The notes below the pieces were generated by a model that saw nothing but the letters and a program-made list of their open reading frames with translations, had not been told where the DNA came from and searched no databases. From assembly GCA_903834835.1 (NCBI GenBank), contig CAILKO010000029.1, positions 62,001-126,000 of the forward strand: DNA of 64,000 nt, read 5' to 3'. Below, piece after piece: positions 47,314 to 57,362 of the stretch (positions are counted from its first letter, which is position 1; every line of letters starts with the position of its first letter). The position numbers and the translations under genes were made by a program. The stretch comes from an uncultured Pseudomonadota bacterium. GTDB taxonomy: Bacteria > Pseudomonadota > Gammaproteobacteria > Burkholderiales > SG8-39.

Positions 47314-48081
47314 TCATCCCCGGCCGACGAACGGCATGGTGGTCGCCATGACGGTCATCGACAGCACATTCGCATCGAGCGGCAGGCCCGCCATGTAGAG
47401 CACTGCGTCGGCGACATGCCTGGGATCGATGCGCGGCTCGACGAGCGTGCTGCCGTTCGCCTGGCGGATGCCACGCGCCATGGGTTCGGTCATCTCGGTG
47501 GCCGCATTGCCGATGTCGATCTGGCCGCAGGCGATATTCCATTCCCGGCCGTCCAGTGCGATCGATTTCGTGAGCCCGGTGATCGCGTGCTTGGTGGCGG
47601 TATAGGGTGCGGAGTTGGGGCGTGGCGCGTGTGCCGAGATGGATCCGTTGTTGATGATCCGGCCTCCGCGCGGGGTCTGCGCCTTCATCATGCGGATCGC
47701 CTCCTGGGCGCAGAGAAAGGAGCCCGTGAGGTTCGCATCCACGACGCTGCGCCACTGCTCGTAGCTGAGGTCTTCGATCGGCAGGGGCGGGGCGCCGCTG
47801 CCGGCATTGTTGAACAGCAGGTCCAGCCTGCCGTAGGTCGCCGCCACCGCGGCGAACAGGCGTTTCACGGCGGCCGGATCGCCCACGTCGGCGGCGACGG
47901 CGATCGCGCGTCCGGCAGGGATGCCCGCTTCGGCGATCACCGCGTCGAGACGCGCCGCAGTGCGCCCGGTGAGGGCGATGCGATATCCGGCGCGGCTGAG
48001 CGCCAGGCTCACTGCCTTGCCGATGCCGGTGCCCGCACCGGTTATGACTGCAACCTTGTTCTGCGCTTCTGTCTGGGCCAT
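47314..48081 (-). CDS. Short-chain dehydrogenase/reductase
   Basis: The 255-residue SDR has TGAGTGIG (14-21), NNAG (91-94), and the catalytic S/Y/K set with Y160 and K164. It uses NAD(P) on an unknown alcohol or ketone. Start: ATG 48081. It is divergent from the MFS gene at 48206, which may transport its substrate. Confidence 0.9.
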   Translation of the reverse strand: MAQTEAQNKVAVITGAGTGIGKAVSLALSRAGYRIALTGRTAARLDAVIAEAGIPAGRAIAVAADVGDPAAVKRLFAAVAATYGRLDLLFNNAGSGAPPLPIEDLSYEQWRSVVDANLTGSFLCAQEAIRMMKAQTPRGGRIINNGSISAHAPRPNSAPYTATKHAITGLTKSIALDGREWNIACGQIDIGNAATEMTEPMARGIRQANGSTLVEPRIDPRHVADAVLYMAGLPLDANVLSMTVMATTMPFVGRG

Positions 48082-48205
48082 GTGGGTCCGACCGTATCCG
48101 TGCGTGAGTTCGAGCCGGCATGGTAGCGCAGGCGCGCTCGGCGCGGTCCGCGGGCGAGGCGCAGCGGATTCGCGTAGCATCGCCGCTTTTTCGGGGATCG
48201 CTGGC

Positions 48206-49426
48206 ATGGCGAATGGCGGCGCACAGGAGCGGCTGGACCCCCGGATACGCCTCGTCGTGGGCGGCAGTTTCCTCACGGTCGCGGTGCGCATGGGACTCGT
48301 ATCCTTTCTCAGCGTGTATTTCGTGCGCGAGGCAGGGATCGCGCTCACCACGGTGGGCATCGCTTTTCTGGTCGAGAATCTGGCGCGGGGCGCGCTCGCG
48401 CCCTGGGTGGGCGCGCTCTCCGACCGCTTCGGGCGCAGACCGGTGATCATCATCGGGATGTTCATGAATGCCGCGGTGCTGCCCTGCTTTCTGCTCGTGC
48501 AGGGGCCGGCGAGCCTGATGCTCTGGAGCCTCGTCATGGGTATCGTCGGCACCACTCAATGGACCATTGCAACGGCGCTGGTACTCGACCTCGCGCCGGC
48601 GTCGCGTCGCCAGTACGCGCTCGCGATCCACTACACGCTCGTGAACCTCGGCTACAGCCTGGGCATCATCCCGGGCGGATTCCTCGCCGAGAAGGGCTAT
48701 GGCGTGCTGGCTGCCATCACGTCGGCCGGCTACTTCACGGTGGGCCTGCTGTACTGGGCGATTCTGCGAGGTCCCCTGCCGCAGGAACGCATGGCGCAGG
48801 GCACGAGCCCGATGCAGGCGGCGCTCGGCGTGCTGAGCGACCGTGTGTTCCTCGGTTTCGCGGCCTGCGGTTTCGTTTTTCCGCTGTCGATCGGTCTCTT
48901 CTCATTTGTATCGGCAATCCACGGCGCGGATCGCGGGCTGACCGAGAGTTTCGTCGGGATGGTGCTCGGCGCGAACGGGATCATCGTTGCCCTGCTCACC
49001 GTGCCTGTAGCGAAGCGCATCGAGGGTGCAGGGCCTTACCGGCTGCTCGGGCCGGCGGCCTTGCTGCTCGCGGGGTCCTACGTCTGCTATGCGCTGATCG
49101 GGGATGCGGCGACGAGTCTTGTCGCAGGCATGCTGATGTTCACGCTCGCCGATCTCATCTTCGGCGCGGCCGCGCCCACCGCGATCTCGCACCTCGCGCC
49201 TGCCGGCCTGCGCGGCACCTACCAGGGCGCGTGGTCGATGGTGGGTTCGGTCGTCATCGGCAGTTCGCTCTACGTGAGCGGGCTGCTGAAGGGGATGTAC
49301 AGCTGGAGCGCAGCCTGGCTCGTGTTTGCGGCAGTGACGGCCGCGGCGGGGATCGGTCTCATCGCGGCGCGCGAGATATTCCGGTCTGCCAGCATCGCGC
49401 GCGGGGCGACGACCAGCGCATCCTGA
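48206..49426 (+). CDS. MFS transporter
   Basis: The 406-residue membrane protein has about 12 helices. The [16 protein letters not shown] loop after helix 2 is a good match to the MFS motif A. It probably exports or imports a small molecule. Start: ATG 48206 with a GGGGAT leader. A strong bidirectional terminator follows it. Confidence 0.9.
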   Translation: MANGGAQERLDPRIRLVVGGSFLTVAVRMGLVSFLSVYFVREAGIALTTVGIAFLVENLARGALAPWVGALSDRFGRRPVIIIGMFMNAAVLPCFLLVQGPASLMLWSLVMGIVGTTQWTIATALVLDLAPASRRQYALAIHYTLVNLGYSLGIIPGGFLAEKGYGVLAAITSAGYFTVGLLYWAILRGPLPQERMAQGTSPMQAALGVLSDRVFLGFAACGFVFPLSIGLFSFVSAIHGADRGLTESFVGMVLGANGIIVALLTVPVAKRIEGAGPYRLLGPAALLLAGSYVCYALIGDAATSLVAGMLMFTLADLIFGAAAPTAISHLAPAGLRGTYQGAWSMVGSVVIGSSLYVSGLLKGMYSWSAAWLVFAAVTAAAGIGLIAAREIFRSASIARGATTSAS

Positions 49427-49442
49427 GGCCGGTCCGCAAATG

Positions 49443-49469
49443 AAAACGGCGCCCTGGGGCGCCGTTTTT
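49443..49469. terminator. Bidirectional intrinsic terminator
   Basis: AAAACGGCGCC (49443-49453) pairs with GGCGCCGTTTT (49458-49468) around a 4-base loop, with A and T tracts on both sides. It serves the MFS gene and the convergent Rieske gene. Confidence 0.93.
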
Positions 49470-49508
49470 CCATGTGGGGACGTGTTGCGGTCCCCGCTGC
49501 TGCAAGGC

Positions 49509-50729
49509 TTACTTCGTTGTCGACAGTTCCTTCTTGCGCGACGTGTACTCGTCTGCAACCGACGCGCTGGTGGTCATGCCACCCGAGAGCGTGTAGTGGC
49601 CGTAGTCCTCGCGCGGGACCTCGATGATCTTGTTCTTGGCCTCGTCACGGACCACGGCAAGCGGATCTTCGCCACGTGCAACCTTTTCCATCTGCTCGCG
49701 CACGACGCGACGCAGCAGCAGGATGCCCTTGTCGGTGCTGACCAGGTTCTCGACATCGCGGTTGGGGATCTCGCCCTGCGTCAGCCAGGCCATCATGTCC
49801 TGACCATTCACGGTCTCGACTACCAGCGCGCCGTTCTCCTCCTTGTAGGCGTTCTCCCAGACCGGGATCTCGGTCTGCGGTTTGGCCCCTGCCGCGCGCG
49901 GACGCGCGTAGTACCAGAAGACCTTGGTGTGGGTATCGTCGATCGGCACACGGATCTGGAACTCAGGCGCGTCGGAGGCGCCCACCGCGAGGATGTTCGG
50001 GAACAGGATCGGGTGGCCGCGCGTCCAGTCATCACCCTGGGGATCGGCACCTTCCACCAGACGACGCTTGCGAATGCCGTGCTCGAAAACGTCGAACGCG
50101 ATCTGCAGGTGTTTCTTGACGTTGATCGCGGCGGGCTTGCCCTTGCGCTTCATCAGATAGTTGAAATAGTGACCGTGCAGCCACTCGAGGTGCACCGGGT
50201 CGAGCGAGTTTTCCATCGTCGCGAACCAGTTGCAGGGCAGCGACGGCGTGACGCCGATATTGCGGTCCATGTCTTCGCGCACGAAGAGGTCGTAGCGCGG
50301 CAGCAGGGGTGCGGGGAGGGGACCGAGGTAGGCCCAGATCAATCCGCCCATTTCCTGCACCTGGTAGGCGGCTGCGAGCTTGCCGCGCGCACGACGGTCC
50401 ACACCGTCCAGCTCGTTCGGCTGCTCGATGCAGTTGCCCGCAGTGTCGAACTTCCAGCCGTGGTAGCAGCAGCGCAGCGCGTCGCCTTCAGGGAAGCCGA
50501 ATTCGAGTGAGGCGCCGCGGTGCGGACAGCGCTTGGACACCAGACCGAGCGAGCCGGCTTCGGTGCGGAACAGCACGAGGTCTTCGCCCAGGACCCTGAC
50601 GGGCAGCACGGGATCGCGCTCGAGTTCCTGCATGGTCATCACCGGGTGCCAGTAGCGGCGCAGCAGTTCGCCCATGGGCGTGCCGCCTGCGACCTTGGTC
50701 AGTTGTTCGTTCAGTTCCTGTGCGAGCAT
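49509..50729 (-). CDS. Rieske non-heme iron oxygenase alpha subunit, phthalate 4,5-dioxygenase-like
   Basis: The 406-residue protein has Rieske ligands C68-P-H70 and C87-x2-H90 and the iron triad D177, H180, H185 (LDPVHLEWLHG). It resembles phthalate 4,5-dioxygenase-type oxygenases but is distinct from the pair at 2515-5263. Start: ATG 50729 with GAGGAG. The divergent neighbour is a Gfo/Idh dehydrogenase of the type that oxidises the cis-dihydrodiol, so the two probably catalyse consecutive steps. Confidence 0.93.
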   Translation of the reverse strand: MLAQELNEQLTKVAGGTPMGELLRRYWHPVMTMQELERDPVLPVRVLGEDLVLFRTEAGSLGLVSKRCPHRGASLEFGFPEGDALRCCYHGWKFDTAGNCIEQPNELDGVDRRARGKLAAAYQVQEMGGLIWAYLGPLPAPLLPRYDLFVREDMDRNIGVTPSLPCNWFATMENSLDPVHLEWLHGHYFNYLMKRKGKPAAINVKKHLQIAFDVFEHGIRKRRLVEGADPQGDDWTRGHPILFPNILAVGASDAPEFQIRVPIDDTHTKVFWYYARPRAAGAKPQTEIPVWENAYKEENGALVVETVNGQDMMAWLTQGEIPNRDVENLVSTDKGILLLRRVVREQMEKVARGEDPLAVVRDEAKNKIIEVPREDYGHYTLSGGMTTSASVADEYTSRKKELSTTK

Positions 50730-50867
50730 CTCGTGGTCTCCTCTTTGTTTTAGGCGCCGCGTCGCGCAAGCGCCTGGCGGGGCCGGTTCAAGAACAAGAA
50801 TCGCGTCGGTCTGCCGAAGGGCCAGTTGCCTGATCCCGGGGCACATCTGCAACGCCGACTTGGTAAC

Positions 50868-50900
50868 ATTATAGTTCAAACTTCATTCAATGCTGAATGA
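50868..50900 (-). promoter_or_regulatory. Promoter -10 and operator for the Rieske gene
   Basis: On the minus strand a perfect TATAAT (50873-50868) precedes the Rieske gene. The inverted repeat TCATTCA-ATGC-TGAATGA (50883-50900) covers the position of the -35 box. A repressor or activator bound there would control transcription. The degenerate palindrome TGGTAAC-ATTATA-GTTCAAA (50861-50880) overlaps the -10. Confidence 0.55.
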
Positions 50901-50969
50901 TCTCGGTCAACAAACGGCAAGGCGAAAACCCGCCCGCCACCGGGGTCTTGCAGCGCCAAGGGGGGAACC

Positions 50970-52211
50970 ATGAGCGGCACAGGCAGAAAACTCAGGATGG
51001 GCATGATCGGGATCGGCGTCGGCGGGGCGGAGATCCTGCCGGCGATGGATGGATCTTCGGAAATTGATCTTGTGGCCGGGGCGGATATCGTCCCCGCCAC
51101 GCGGGCGGTGTTTGCCGAGCGCTACCCGAAGGCACGGGTCTACGACAGCGCCGAGGCGCTGTGCAAGGATCCGGAGGTCGATGCGGTCTGGATTTCCACG
51201 CCGAACCGCTGGCACGCCCCGCATGCAATTCTTGCGGCGCAGCATGGCAAGCACATCGTGCTCGAAAAGCCCATGGCGCTGTCGATGGAAGAGGCACGCC
51301 AGGTCGTCGCCGCGACGGACGCGGCCAAGGTACACCTGATGGCCGGCCATACCCAAGCCTATACTCATCCGATCCGCGCGATGCGCCGCATCATCGCCTC
51401 GGGGCGGCTGGGCAAGCTCTGTGCGCTGCACCTCTGGACCTATTCCGACTGGATGCTGCGCCCGCGCACGCCGGACGAGCTGGACGAGCGCCAGGGCGGG
51501 GGCGTGCCCTACCGCCAGACGCCGCACCAGATCGACACCGTCCGCCTGCTGGGTGGAGGCATGCTGCGCAGCGTGCGCGGAACCACCGGCAACTGGCATC
51601 CGGAGCGTCCTGCGCCGGGCTATTACACGGCCTACATGGAGTTCGAGGACGGAACCCCTTGCACGATCATGCACAACGGCTACGGCTATTTCGTCACCGA
51701 GGAGCTGGTTCCCTGGTCGCGCGGCTACATCCGCTATCCGGCTGACGAGCGGGTAGAAGTGCGCAAGCAGTTGCTCGCCGGCACGCGGGAGGAAGAGGTC
51801 GACAAGCAGGCGATGCGTATCGGCGGCAAGGACGAGAAAAGAATCTTCGGTGAACTGTTCGGCAAGCAGGCCTGGTCGCCGTTCGACCTGGGTCTAGTTG
51901 TTGCGTCCTGCGAGCACGGCGACATGCGGCATTCGAAGATGGGCCTGTTCATCTACGACAATGACGGCGTGCACGAGGTGGATCTGAACGCCACGGGCGG
52001 CGTGGAGCAGCGGCGCGCGGAACTCACTGAGATCTACGAGGCCGTAGTCCTCGGAAAGCCCTTGTTTCACGACGGTCGCTGGGGCATGGCAACGCTGGAG
52101 GCGGGTCTCGCGATCATGCAGTCGGGGCGCGAGCGGCGCGAGATCGCACTCCAGCATCAGGTGGCTGTGCCGGCCGACTACGACGCGGATCTCGAAGTGC
52201 CGTATCTCTGA
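50970..52211 (+). CDS. Gfo/Idh/MocA family oxidoreductase (phthalate dihydrodiol dehydrogenase-like)
   Basis: The 413-residue protein has a Rossmann motif GIGVGG (14-19), the family hallmark EKPMALSMEEA near residue 100, and a C-terminal alpha/beta domain with PHQIDTVRLLGGG. Phthalate 4,5-cis-dihydrodiol dehydrogenases belong to this family. Divergent transcription from the Rieske gene supports that kind of role; the substrate is not proven. Start: ATG 50970 behind AAGGGGGG. Confidence 0.9.
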   Translation: MSGTGRKLRMGMIGIGVGGAEILPAMDGSSEIDLVAGADIVPATRAVFAERYPKARVYDSAEALCKDPEVDAVWISTPNRWHAPHAILAAQHGKHIVLEKPMALSMEEARQVVAATDAAKVHLMAGHTQAYTHPIRAMRRIIASGRLGKLCALHLWTYSDWMLRPRTPDELDERQGGGVPYRQTPHQIDTVRLLGGGMLRSVRGTTGNWHPERPAPGYYTAYMEFEDGTPCTIMHNGYGYFVTEELVPWSRGYIRYPADERVEVRKQLLAGTREEEVDKQAMRIGGKDEKRIFGELFGKQAWSPFDLGLVVASCEHGDMRHSKMGLFIYDNDGVHEVDLNATGGVEQRRAELTEIYEAVVLGKPLFHDGRWGMATLEAGLAIMQSGRERREIALQHQVAVPADYDADLEVPYL

Positions 52212-52227
52212 AGACGCGGCAGCAACG

Positions 52228-52255
52228 AAAAAAGCCCGGGCAAGCCGGGCTTTTT
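52228..52255. terminator. Bidirectional intrinsic terminator
   Basis: AAAAAAGCCCGG (52228-52239) pairs with CCGGGCTTTTT (52245-52255) around a 5-base loop. It lies between the Gfo/Idh gene and the convergent cspA. Confidence 0.93.
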
Positions 52256-52283
52256 GCATCCGGGCATTGCCCGTTGCGATGGA

Positions 52284-52490
52284 TCAGTCCATCGGCCGAA
52301 TGTTGGTGGCCTGGTCGCCCTTGGGTCCGGTCGTGATGTCGAAAGTGACCTTCTGATTTTCCTTGAGGGTCTTGAATCCGCTGCCCTGGATCGCGGAGAA
52401 ATGCGCGAAAAGATCTTTGCCACCGCCATCGGGGGTGATGAAACCGTAACCCTTGGCATCGTTGAACCACTTGACCGTACCTGTGCTCAT
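52284..52490 (-). CDS. cspA: Cold-shock-domain protein, CspA-like
   Basis: The 68-residue protein is a complete cold-shock domain with [15 protein letters not shown] (RNP1) and DLFAHFSAI (RNP2). It binds single-stranded RNA or DNA. Start: ATG 52490 with AGGACAGG. A 150-base leader precedes it, as in E. coli cspA, suggesting cold-responsive mRNA control. Whether it is cold-induced is not shown by the sequence. Confidence 0.95.
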   Translation of the reverse strand: MSTGTVKWFNDAKGYGFITPDGGGKDLFAHFSAIQGSGFKTLKENQKVTFDITTGPKGDQATNIRPMD

Positions 52491-52646
52491 GTTCCTGTCC
52501 TTGAAAGTCAATGAATTAGGCGGGCCATGCGCAAGAGCATGGGATCCACCCGGGTGCAGGAGTCAAGTAACAGAAACGACCTGATGAGCACAGCGCAGAC
52601 GCTGCATCGGACCAGCGATTTCCCTGCTTGATCTTCCAGCAAAGTC

Positions 52647-52675
52647 CTTATACAGCGGGCTTTCGCTCCGGTCAA
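52647..52675 (-). promoter_or_regulatory. Sigma70 promoter of cspA with long 5' leader
   Basis: On the minus strand TTGACC (52675-52670) and TATAAG (52652-52647) are 17 bases apart. Transcription would start near 52640, leaving a leader of about 150 bases to the ATG at 52490. This stretch holds no reading frame I can support. Confidence 0.8.
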
Positions 52676-52703
52676 CGCCCCCCGGGAGCCGGCGAGGCGG
52701 GGC

Positions 52704-53459
52704 TCAGTGGCCGAGGATCTTGGACAGGAATTCCCTGCCGCGCTCGCTCCGCGGGCTGTTGAAGAAGTCCGCGGGGGGGCTGTCCTCCACGATCTGGCCC
52801 TGGTCCATGAAGACCACGCGGTCGGCGACCGAACGTGCAAAGCCCATTTCGTGGGTCACGCAGATCATGGTCATGCCGCCATCGGCCAGCTCGATCATCA
52901 CGTCGAGCACCTCCTTGATCATTTCCGGATCGAGCGCGGACGTCGGTTCGTCGAACAGCATCACCTTGGGCGTGAGGCACAGCGCACGGGCGATTGCCAC
53001 ACGCTGTTGCTGACCTCCCGAAAGCTGCAAGGGGTATTTGCGTGCCTGATCGGCAATGCGCACCCGCTCGAGCTGGGCCATGGCGCGCGCCTCGGCTTCC
53101 TTTCGCGGCACGCGCGCCACCCACATGGGGGCGAGCGTGAGATTCTCCAGCACGTTGAGGTGCGGAAAGAGGTTGAACTGCTGGAACACCATGCCGACCT
53201 CGCGTCGTACGCGCTCGGTCGCGCGCAGATCGTCGCCGAGTTCGGTGCCATCCACGATCAGACGCCCGCTCTGGTGTTCCTCGAGCCGGTTGATGCAGCG
53301 GATCAGCGTGGATTTGCCGGAGCCCGACGGCCCGCAGATCACGATGCGTTCGCCGCGCGCGATCACGAGTTCCACGTCGCGCAGCACGTGGAACTCGCCG
53401 TACCACTTGTTTACCTTCTCGAAGCTCACGATCGGCCCGGGGCCGCTGGTTGCGCTCAT
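52704..53459 (-). CDS. aapP: Polar amino-acid ABC transporter ATPase (AapP/GltL-like)
   Basis: The 251-residue ATPase has GPSGSGKST (Walker A), [16 protein letters not shown] (Q-loop region), [15 protein letters not shown] (signature) and [13 protein letters not shown] (Walker B). It drives the permease pair upstream. The ATG overlaps the permease stop as ATGA. The four-gene cluster is aapJ-aapQ-aapM-aapP like. Confidence 0.93.
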   Translation of the reverse strand: MSATSGPGPIVSFEKVNKWYGEFHVLRDVELVIARGERIVICGPSGSGKSTLIRCINRLEEHQSGRLIVDGTELGDDLRATERVRREVGMVFQQFNLFPHLNVLENLTLAPMWVARVPRKEAEARAMAQLERVRIADQARKYPLQLSGGQQQRVAIARALCLTPKVMLFDEPTSALDPEMIKEVLDVMIELADGGMTMICVTHEMGFARSVADRVVFMDQGQIVEDSPPADFFNSPRSERGREFLSKILGH

Positions 53460-54562
53460 CGCCGATTCCCCGTGTGCAGCGCTCGTTCCATGCGCTGGCT
53501 GTAGTGTGACATCGCGAAGCAGCCGATCCAGTAGATCAGGCCGATGAAAAGATAGCCCTCGAAATAGAACTGGCGCCACTCGGCATCCCCACGAAGCGCG
53601 AGACCGAGCGCCCCGGTGAGTTCGTACAGGCCGACGATGGTCACGAGCGAGGTGTCCTTGTAGGTGCTGATGAAGCTGTTCACGAGGCCCGGCACGACGA
53701 TGCGCAAGGCCTGCGGGAGGACGATCTTGCGCTGCATCTGCCAGTACGAAAGGCCGAGCGCGGCGGCCGCCTCGTACTGCCCGGCGGGCACCGCCTGCAG
53801 CCCGCCGCGCACTGTTTCCGCGAGGTAGGCCGCGGCGAAGAGGATGATGCCGGCGAGCACGCGCAGCAGCACGTCCGGCGTATAGCCAGAGGGCATGAAC
53901 AGCGGAAACATGAAGGAGGCCATGAACAGCACCGATACCAGCGGCACGCCGCGCACGAGCTCGATGTACACCGTGCACACTGCGCGGATAGCCGGCAGAT
54001 GCGAGCGACGGCCGAGCGCAACCAGCACGGCGAGCGGCAGCGCGGCGGCGATGCCGAGGGTGGTCAGAATCATGGTGAGCGGGAAACCGCCCCAGCGCGC
54101 GCTTTCCACCGCAGACATGCCGAGCAGCCCGCCGTGCATCAGCGTGAAGAAGGCGGCGAGACCGCAGATCCAGACAAGGCCGAGCCAGGGTCGCCAGAAG
54201 CGGCGCAGCGCGCTGACGACAAGCAGTCCGACGAGGATCAAGGTCGCGATGAGCGGTCGCCATTGCTCTTCGAAGGGAAAGCGGCCGAACAGAATGAAGC
54301 GATACTTCTCCGCGATTACGCCCCAGCATGCGCCGCTGTGGGCGAGCGCGCGGCAGGCATTCGGATCGCGCGCGGTGACTGCATCGGTGACGGCCCACTG
54401 GTAGATCGCGGGGAGATAGCGCGCCGCGACCAGCAGAATGATCACGGTCGCGAGCGCATTCTTCCAGTCGGCGTAGAGGTTCGCGCGCAGCCAGGCACCG
54501 ACGCCCGTGCCGAGGGCGGGCGCGGGGCGGGCCGGAACAGGGGCGTGCACGATCGCGCTCAC
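53456..54562 (-). CDS. aapM: Amino-acid ABC transporter permease (AapM-like)
   Basis: The 368-residue membrane protein has an N-terminal extension and several helices. The [24 protein letters not shown] stretch is the EAA loop that contacts the ATPase, and the preceding [16 protein letters not shown] is typical of the His/Glu/Gln/Arg/opine permease group. The start GTG 54562 is 3 bases after the AapQ stop. Confidence 0.9.
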   Translation of the reverse strand: MSAIVHAPVPARPAPALGTGVGAWLRANLYADWKNALATVIILLVAARYLPAIYQWAVTDAVTARDPNACRALAHSGACWGVIAEKYRFILFGRFPFEEQWRPLIATLILVGLLVVSALRRFWRPWLGLVWICGLAAFFTLMHGGLLGMSAVESARWGGFPLTMILTTLGIAAALPLAVLVALGRRSHLPAIRAVCTVYIELVRGVPLVSVLFMASFMFPLFMPSGYTPDVLLRVLAGIILFAAAYLAETVRGGLQAVPAGQYEAAAALGLSYWQMQRKIVLPQALRIVVPGLVNSFISTYKDTSLVTIVGLYELTGALGLALRGDAEWRQFYFEGYLFIGLIYWIGCFAMSHYSQRMERALHTGNRR

Positions 54563-54565
54563 GTC

Positions 54566-55756
54566 TCAGCGCTCCCGGATCGCGGCGCGCGCGTTGTACC
54601 AGTTCATGAGCGCGGCGGTGGCGAGCGAAAGCGCGAGGTAGATCGCCATTGCCACGGCGATGCATTCCACGGCGCGCCCGGTCTGGTTCAACGTGGTATT
54701 CGAGATCGAAATCAGGTCCGGGTAGCCGATGGCAACGGCGAGCGAAGAGTTCTTGGTGAGATTCAGATACTGGTTGGTGAGCGGTGGAATGATCACGCGC
54801 ACGGCCTGCGGCAGCAGCACGAGGCGCAGCGTGAGCCCGCGCGCAAGTCCGAGTGAATGTGCGGCTTCCGTCTGACCCCAGGGCACGGACTGGATACCGC
54901 TGCGCACGACCTCGGCAACGAAAGCCGCCGTGTAGATCGACAGGCCGATGGTCACCGCGAGGAACTCGGGCGTGACCGTTCCGCCGCCGGCGATCGCCGC
55001 GTCCAGCCGCTCGGGGAAATCGAGTTCGATCGGCGTTCCGAAGGCGGCGCAGGCGAGCGGCACCAGCGTGATCAGTGCGGTCATCGGCCAGAACACCGGC
55101 GGGCGCAAGCCGGTGCGTTCGAAGGCACGCCGGGCCACGGCACGCCACAGGAACGCGAGGGCAAGGCCGACCGCGAACCCCGCCGCGATCCATGCGTGCG
55201 TGGCGTGGAACACAGGAACGGGGAAGGACATGCCGCTCTTCGTGAGGAATACGCCATGCACGGGCTGGATGGCATCGGACACTTCCGGGAACCAGTCGGT
55301 GATCACGAAATACCAGATCAGTATCTGCAGCAGAACGGGCACGTTGCGGAACAGTTCCACGTATCCGGTACACAGCGTGCGCAGCAGAAAATTGCGCGAC
55401 AGCCGTCCGATGCCGACGGTGACCCCGACCACGGTCGTGAAGAGTATTCCGAGCAGGGCGACACGCAAGGTGTTCAGAAATCCGACGAGAAAGGCGCGCG
55501 AGAGCGGATCCTGCGAATCGAAGGCGATCAGGCTTTCGCCGATTGCGAACCCCGTGGGCTGGGAGAAGAAGCCGAAACCGCTCTGGATCCCACGCACTCG
55601 CATGTTCTCGAGCAGGTTGTGGATAAGGAACCAGGCGAGGCCCAGCAGGAGCGAGATGGTCAGCGCCTGCCAGACGAGGCCGCGGAAGCTGCGGCTGCGC
55701 CAGCTCCAGGCGCGGGTGGCGGGCGCAGGTGGAGGATGGTCCGGAACGGAGTTCAA
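54566..55756 (-). CDS. aapQ: Amino-acid ABC transporter permease (AapQ-like)
   Basis: The 396-residue membrane protein resembles AapQ. It shows the EAA loop [24 protein letters not shown] and the paired hydrophobic helices of the polar amino-acid permeases, plus a long periplasmic loop in the middle. It forms the membrane channel with AapM. The start is TTG 55756 with no clear ribosome site. Homologues take up L-amino acids broadly. Confidence 0.9.
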   Translation of the reverse strand: MNSVPDHPPPAPATRAWSWRSRSFRGLVWQALTISLLLGLAWFLIHNLLENMRVRGIQSGFGFFSQPTGFAIGESLIAFDSQDPLSRAFLVGFLNTLRVALLGILFTTVVGVTVGIGRLSRNFLLRTLCTGYVELFRNVPVLLQILIWYFVITDWFPEVSDAIQPVHGVFLTKSGMSFPVPVFHATHAWIAAGFAVGLALAFLWRAVARRAFERTGLRPPVFWPMTALITLVPLACAAFGTPIELDFPERLDAAIAGGGTVTPEFLAVTIGLSIYTAAFVAEVVRSGIQSVPWGQTEAAHSLGLARGLTLRLVLLPQAVRVIIPPLTNQYLNLTKNSSLAVAIGYPDLISISNTTLNQTGRAVECIAVAMAIYLALSLATAALMNWYNARAAIRER

Positions 55757-55830
55757 TGCGGGTCGCGCGGTCGTGCGGTGCAGGGACCGGAGGCGGGCGG
55801 GCCCGCCTGCCGGTCGTCAGGACCCTGTTG

Positions 55831-56865
55831 CTAGCGCACGGGCGGCGCGTACATCAGGCCGCCCTTGTTCCAGAGATTGTTCGCCCCGCGCGGCAGCTTT
55901 AGCGGTGATTTCGGGCCGACATTGCGCTCGAAAATCTCGCCGTAGTTGCCGACGGCCTTGAGCGCGTTGGCAGCCCAGTCCTTGGACAGGCCGAGCAGCT
56001 TGCCGCTGTCCTCGCCGCTGCCGAGTATGCGCTGGATGGCGGGGCTCGGGTCGCCCTTCATCTGTTCGACGTTCGCCTGGGTGATGCCGTATTCCTCGGC
56101 TTCGAGCAGCGCGTAGATCGTCCACTTCACGATCGCGAACCATTCGTCATCGCCGCGCCGGACCACGGGTCCGAGCGGTTCCTTGGAGATGAGCTCGGGC
56201 AGAATCACGTAGTCGTCCGGTTTGGCGGCATCCTTGTTGCGGATCGAGGCGAGGCCCGAGGCGTCGGTCGTGTAGACCTGGCAGCGTCCCGAGAAGAAGG
56301 CCTTTTTGCTTGCCTCGAAGTCCTCGAACACCACGGGCTTGAACTTCATCTTCTGCGCGCGGAAGTAGTCGTTCAGGTTCTTTTCTGTGGTGGTTCCAGC
56401 CTGCACGCAGACGGAGCTGTTGTTCAGTTGTTTGGCCGACTTGATGTTCGACTTCTTCGTCACCATGAAACCCTGGCCGTCGTAATACGTGATCGCGGTC
56501 TGGTGCAGGCCGAGGGACGCATCGCGGGTGAGGGTGAAGGTGGTGTTGCGCGACAGGATGTCGATCTCGCCCGACTGCAGGGCCGTGAAGCGCTGCTGGG
56601 TGTTGAGTGGCACCCAGCGCACCTTGTTCGCATCACCGAGCACCGCGGCGGCAAGTGCGCGGCAGATATCGACGTCAAGGCCCGCCCAGTTGCCCTGGCT
56701 GTCGGCCGCGCCGAAGCCGGCGAGTCCGGTGTTCACGCCGCAGATTACCTGGCCGCGCTGCTTGATCGTGTCGAGCGTCTTGCCCGCCTGCGCCATGCCG
56801 GCGAATCCCGCGAGTGCGGCGCCGAAGGCGAGGGCCGCAACGGCCCGCTTCAGATGTCCTGCCAT
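55831..56865 (-). CDS. aapJ: General L-amino-acid ABC transporter substrate-binding protein (AapJ-like)
   Basis: The 344-residue exported protein has a signal peptide ending near A27 (AQA-G), [20 protein letters not shown], and [18 protein letters not shown]. These are characteristic of AapJ/BztA general L-amino-acid binding proteins. It catches amino acids in the periplasm for AapQMP. Start: ATG 56865 with GGAGAA upstream. It is the first gene of the operon. Confidence 0.94.
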   Translation of the reverse strand: MAGHLKRAVAALAFGAALAGFAGMAQAGKTLDTIKQRGQVICGVNTGLAGFGAADSQGNWAGLDVDICRALAAAVLGDANKVRWVPLNTQQRFTALQSGEIDILSRNTTFTLTRDASLGLHQTAITYYDGQGFMVTKKSNIKSAKQLNNSSVCVQAGTTTEKNLNDYFRAQKMKFKPVVFEDFEASKKAFFSGRCQVYTTDASGLASIRNKDAAKPDDYVILPELISKEPLGPVVRRGDDEWFAIVKWTIYALLEAEEYGITQANVEQMKGDPSPAIQRILGSGEDSGKLLGLSKDWAANALKAVGNYGEIFERNVGPKSPLKLPRGANNLWNKGGLMYAPPVR

Positions 56866-56956
56866 GAGCGATTCTCCGTGAGAAAAGATAGCTTCGGAGT
56901 ATAAACACAAAGCCGCCGGATCCGGCGGGCCCACGGGGACGGCGGTGACCAGGTAT

Positions 56957-56997
56957 TTGACGCGGCACCCACACAAATGGTAACATATACGTTACTA
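56957..56997 (+). promoter_or_regulatory. Palindrome site d overlapping the predicted RHH-gene promoter
   Basis: The palindrome TGGTAAC-ATATAC-GTTACTA spans 56978-56997. A TTGACG -35-like box at 56957-56962 and TAACAT at 56981-56986, 18 bases apart, put the palindrome over the -10 of a rightward promoter for the RHH gene at 57026. This arrangement suits repression, possibly autoregulation. Confidence 0.5.
56978..56997. repeat. Dispersed palindrome TGGTAAC-N6-GTTACTA (site d)
   Basis: The sequence is TGGTAACATATACGTTACTA; one arm position differs from sites a-c. It is in the intergenic region between aapJ and the RHH candidate. Confidence 0.85.
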
Positions 56998-57025
56998 TTA
57001 ATCACGCAATGCCGCTGGAGGCCCC

Positions 57026-57298
57026 TTGAAGAAGACCGACCTTGAAAAACTGAAAGGCCTGAAGATCGCCAACGAGATGCGTCTGCGGCCTCACGACTCC
57101 GCGCCGGGTGCTTCTGAGCGTCGTGAACGGCGCAAGCGCGACCAGGCGCTGGGCCTCATGCCCTTCGCGACCAAGCTCGAATCGGCGCTGGTAGCGAGGC
57201 TGCGCGAGCGGGCTGCGGCGGAGGACCGCGATCTGAACGAACTGGTCGGGGAACTGTTGCGACAAGCACTGGACCAGGGCGGGACAGGGACAGTCTGA
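57026..57298 (+). CDS. Small ribbon-helix-helix-like DNA-binding protein candidate
   Basis: The 90-residue product starts at TTG 57026 with GGAGG four bases upstream. The first 40 residues are basic and probably disordered. Residues 44-51 (LMPFATKL) then form a strand, 52-66 a helix and 69-83 a second helix (DLNELVGELLRQALD), the strand-helix-helix layout of Arc/MetJ-type repressors. This fold assignment is from pattern only. It is the only likely regulator gene in the window and lies 28 bases after palindrome site d. Confidence 0.55.
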   Translation: MKKTDLEKLKGLKIANEMRLRPHDSAPGASERRERRKRDQALGLMPFATKLESALVARLRERAAAEDRDLNELVGELLRQALDQGGTGTV

Positions 57299-57362
57299 AG
57301 GCTCGGGGGCCGCCTCGGGGCGGCGGGAATCTCTGCACGATGAACAGCGCGGGAGGCGCAGC

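Noticed and set aside
52704-55373. 889-codon minus-strand frame apparently fusing permease region to ATPase
   Set aside because: Only its last 251 codons (AapP) look like protein. The rest is an alternative frame of the two permeases.
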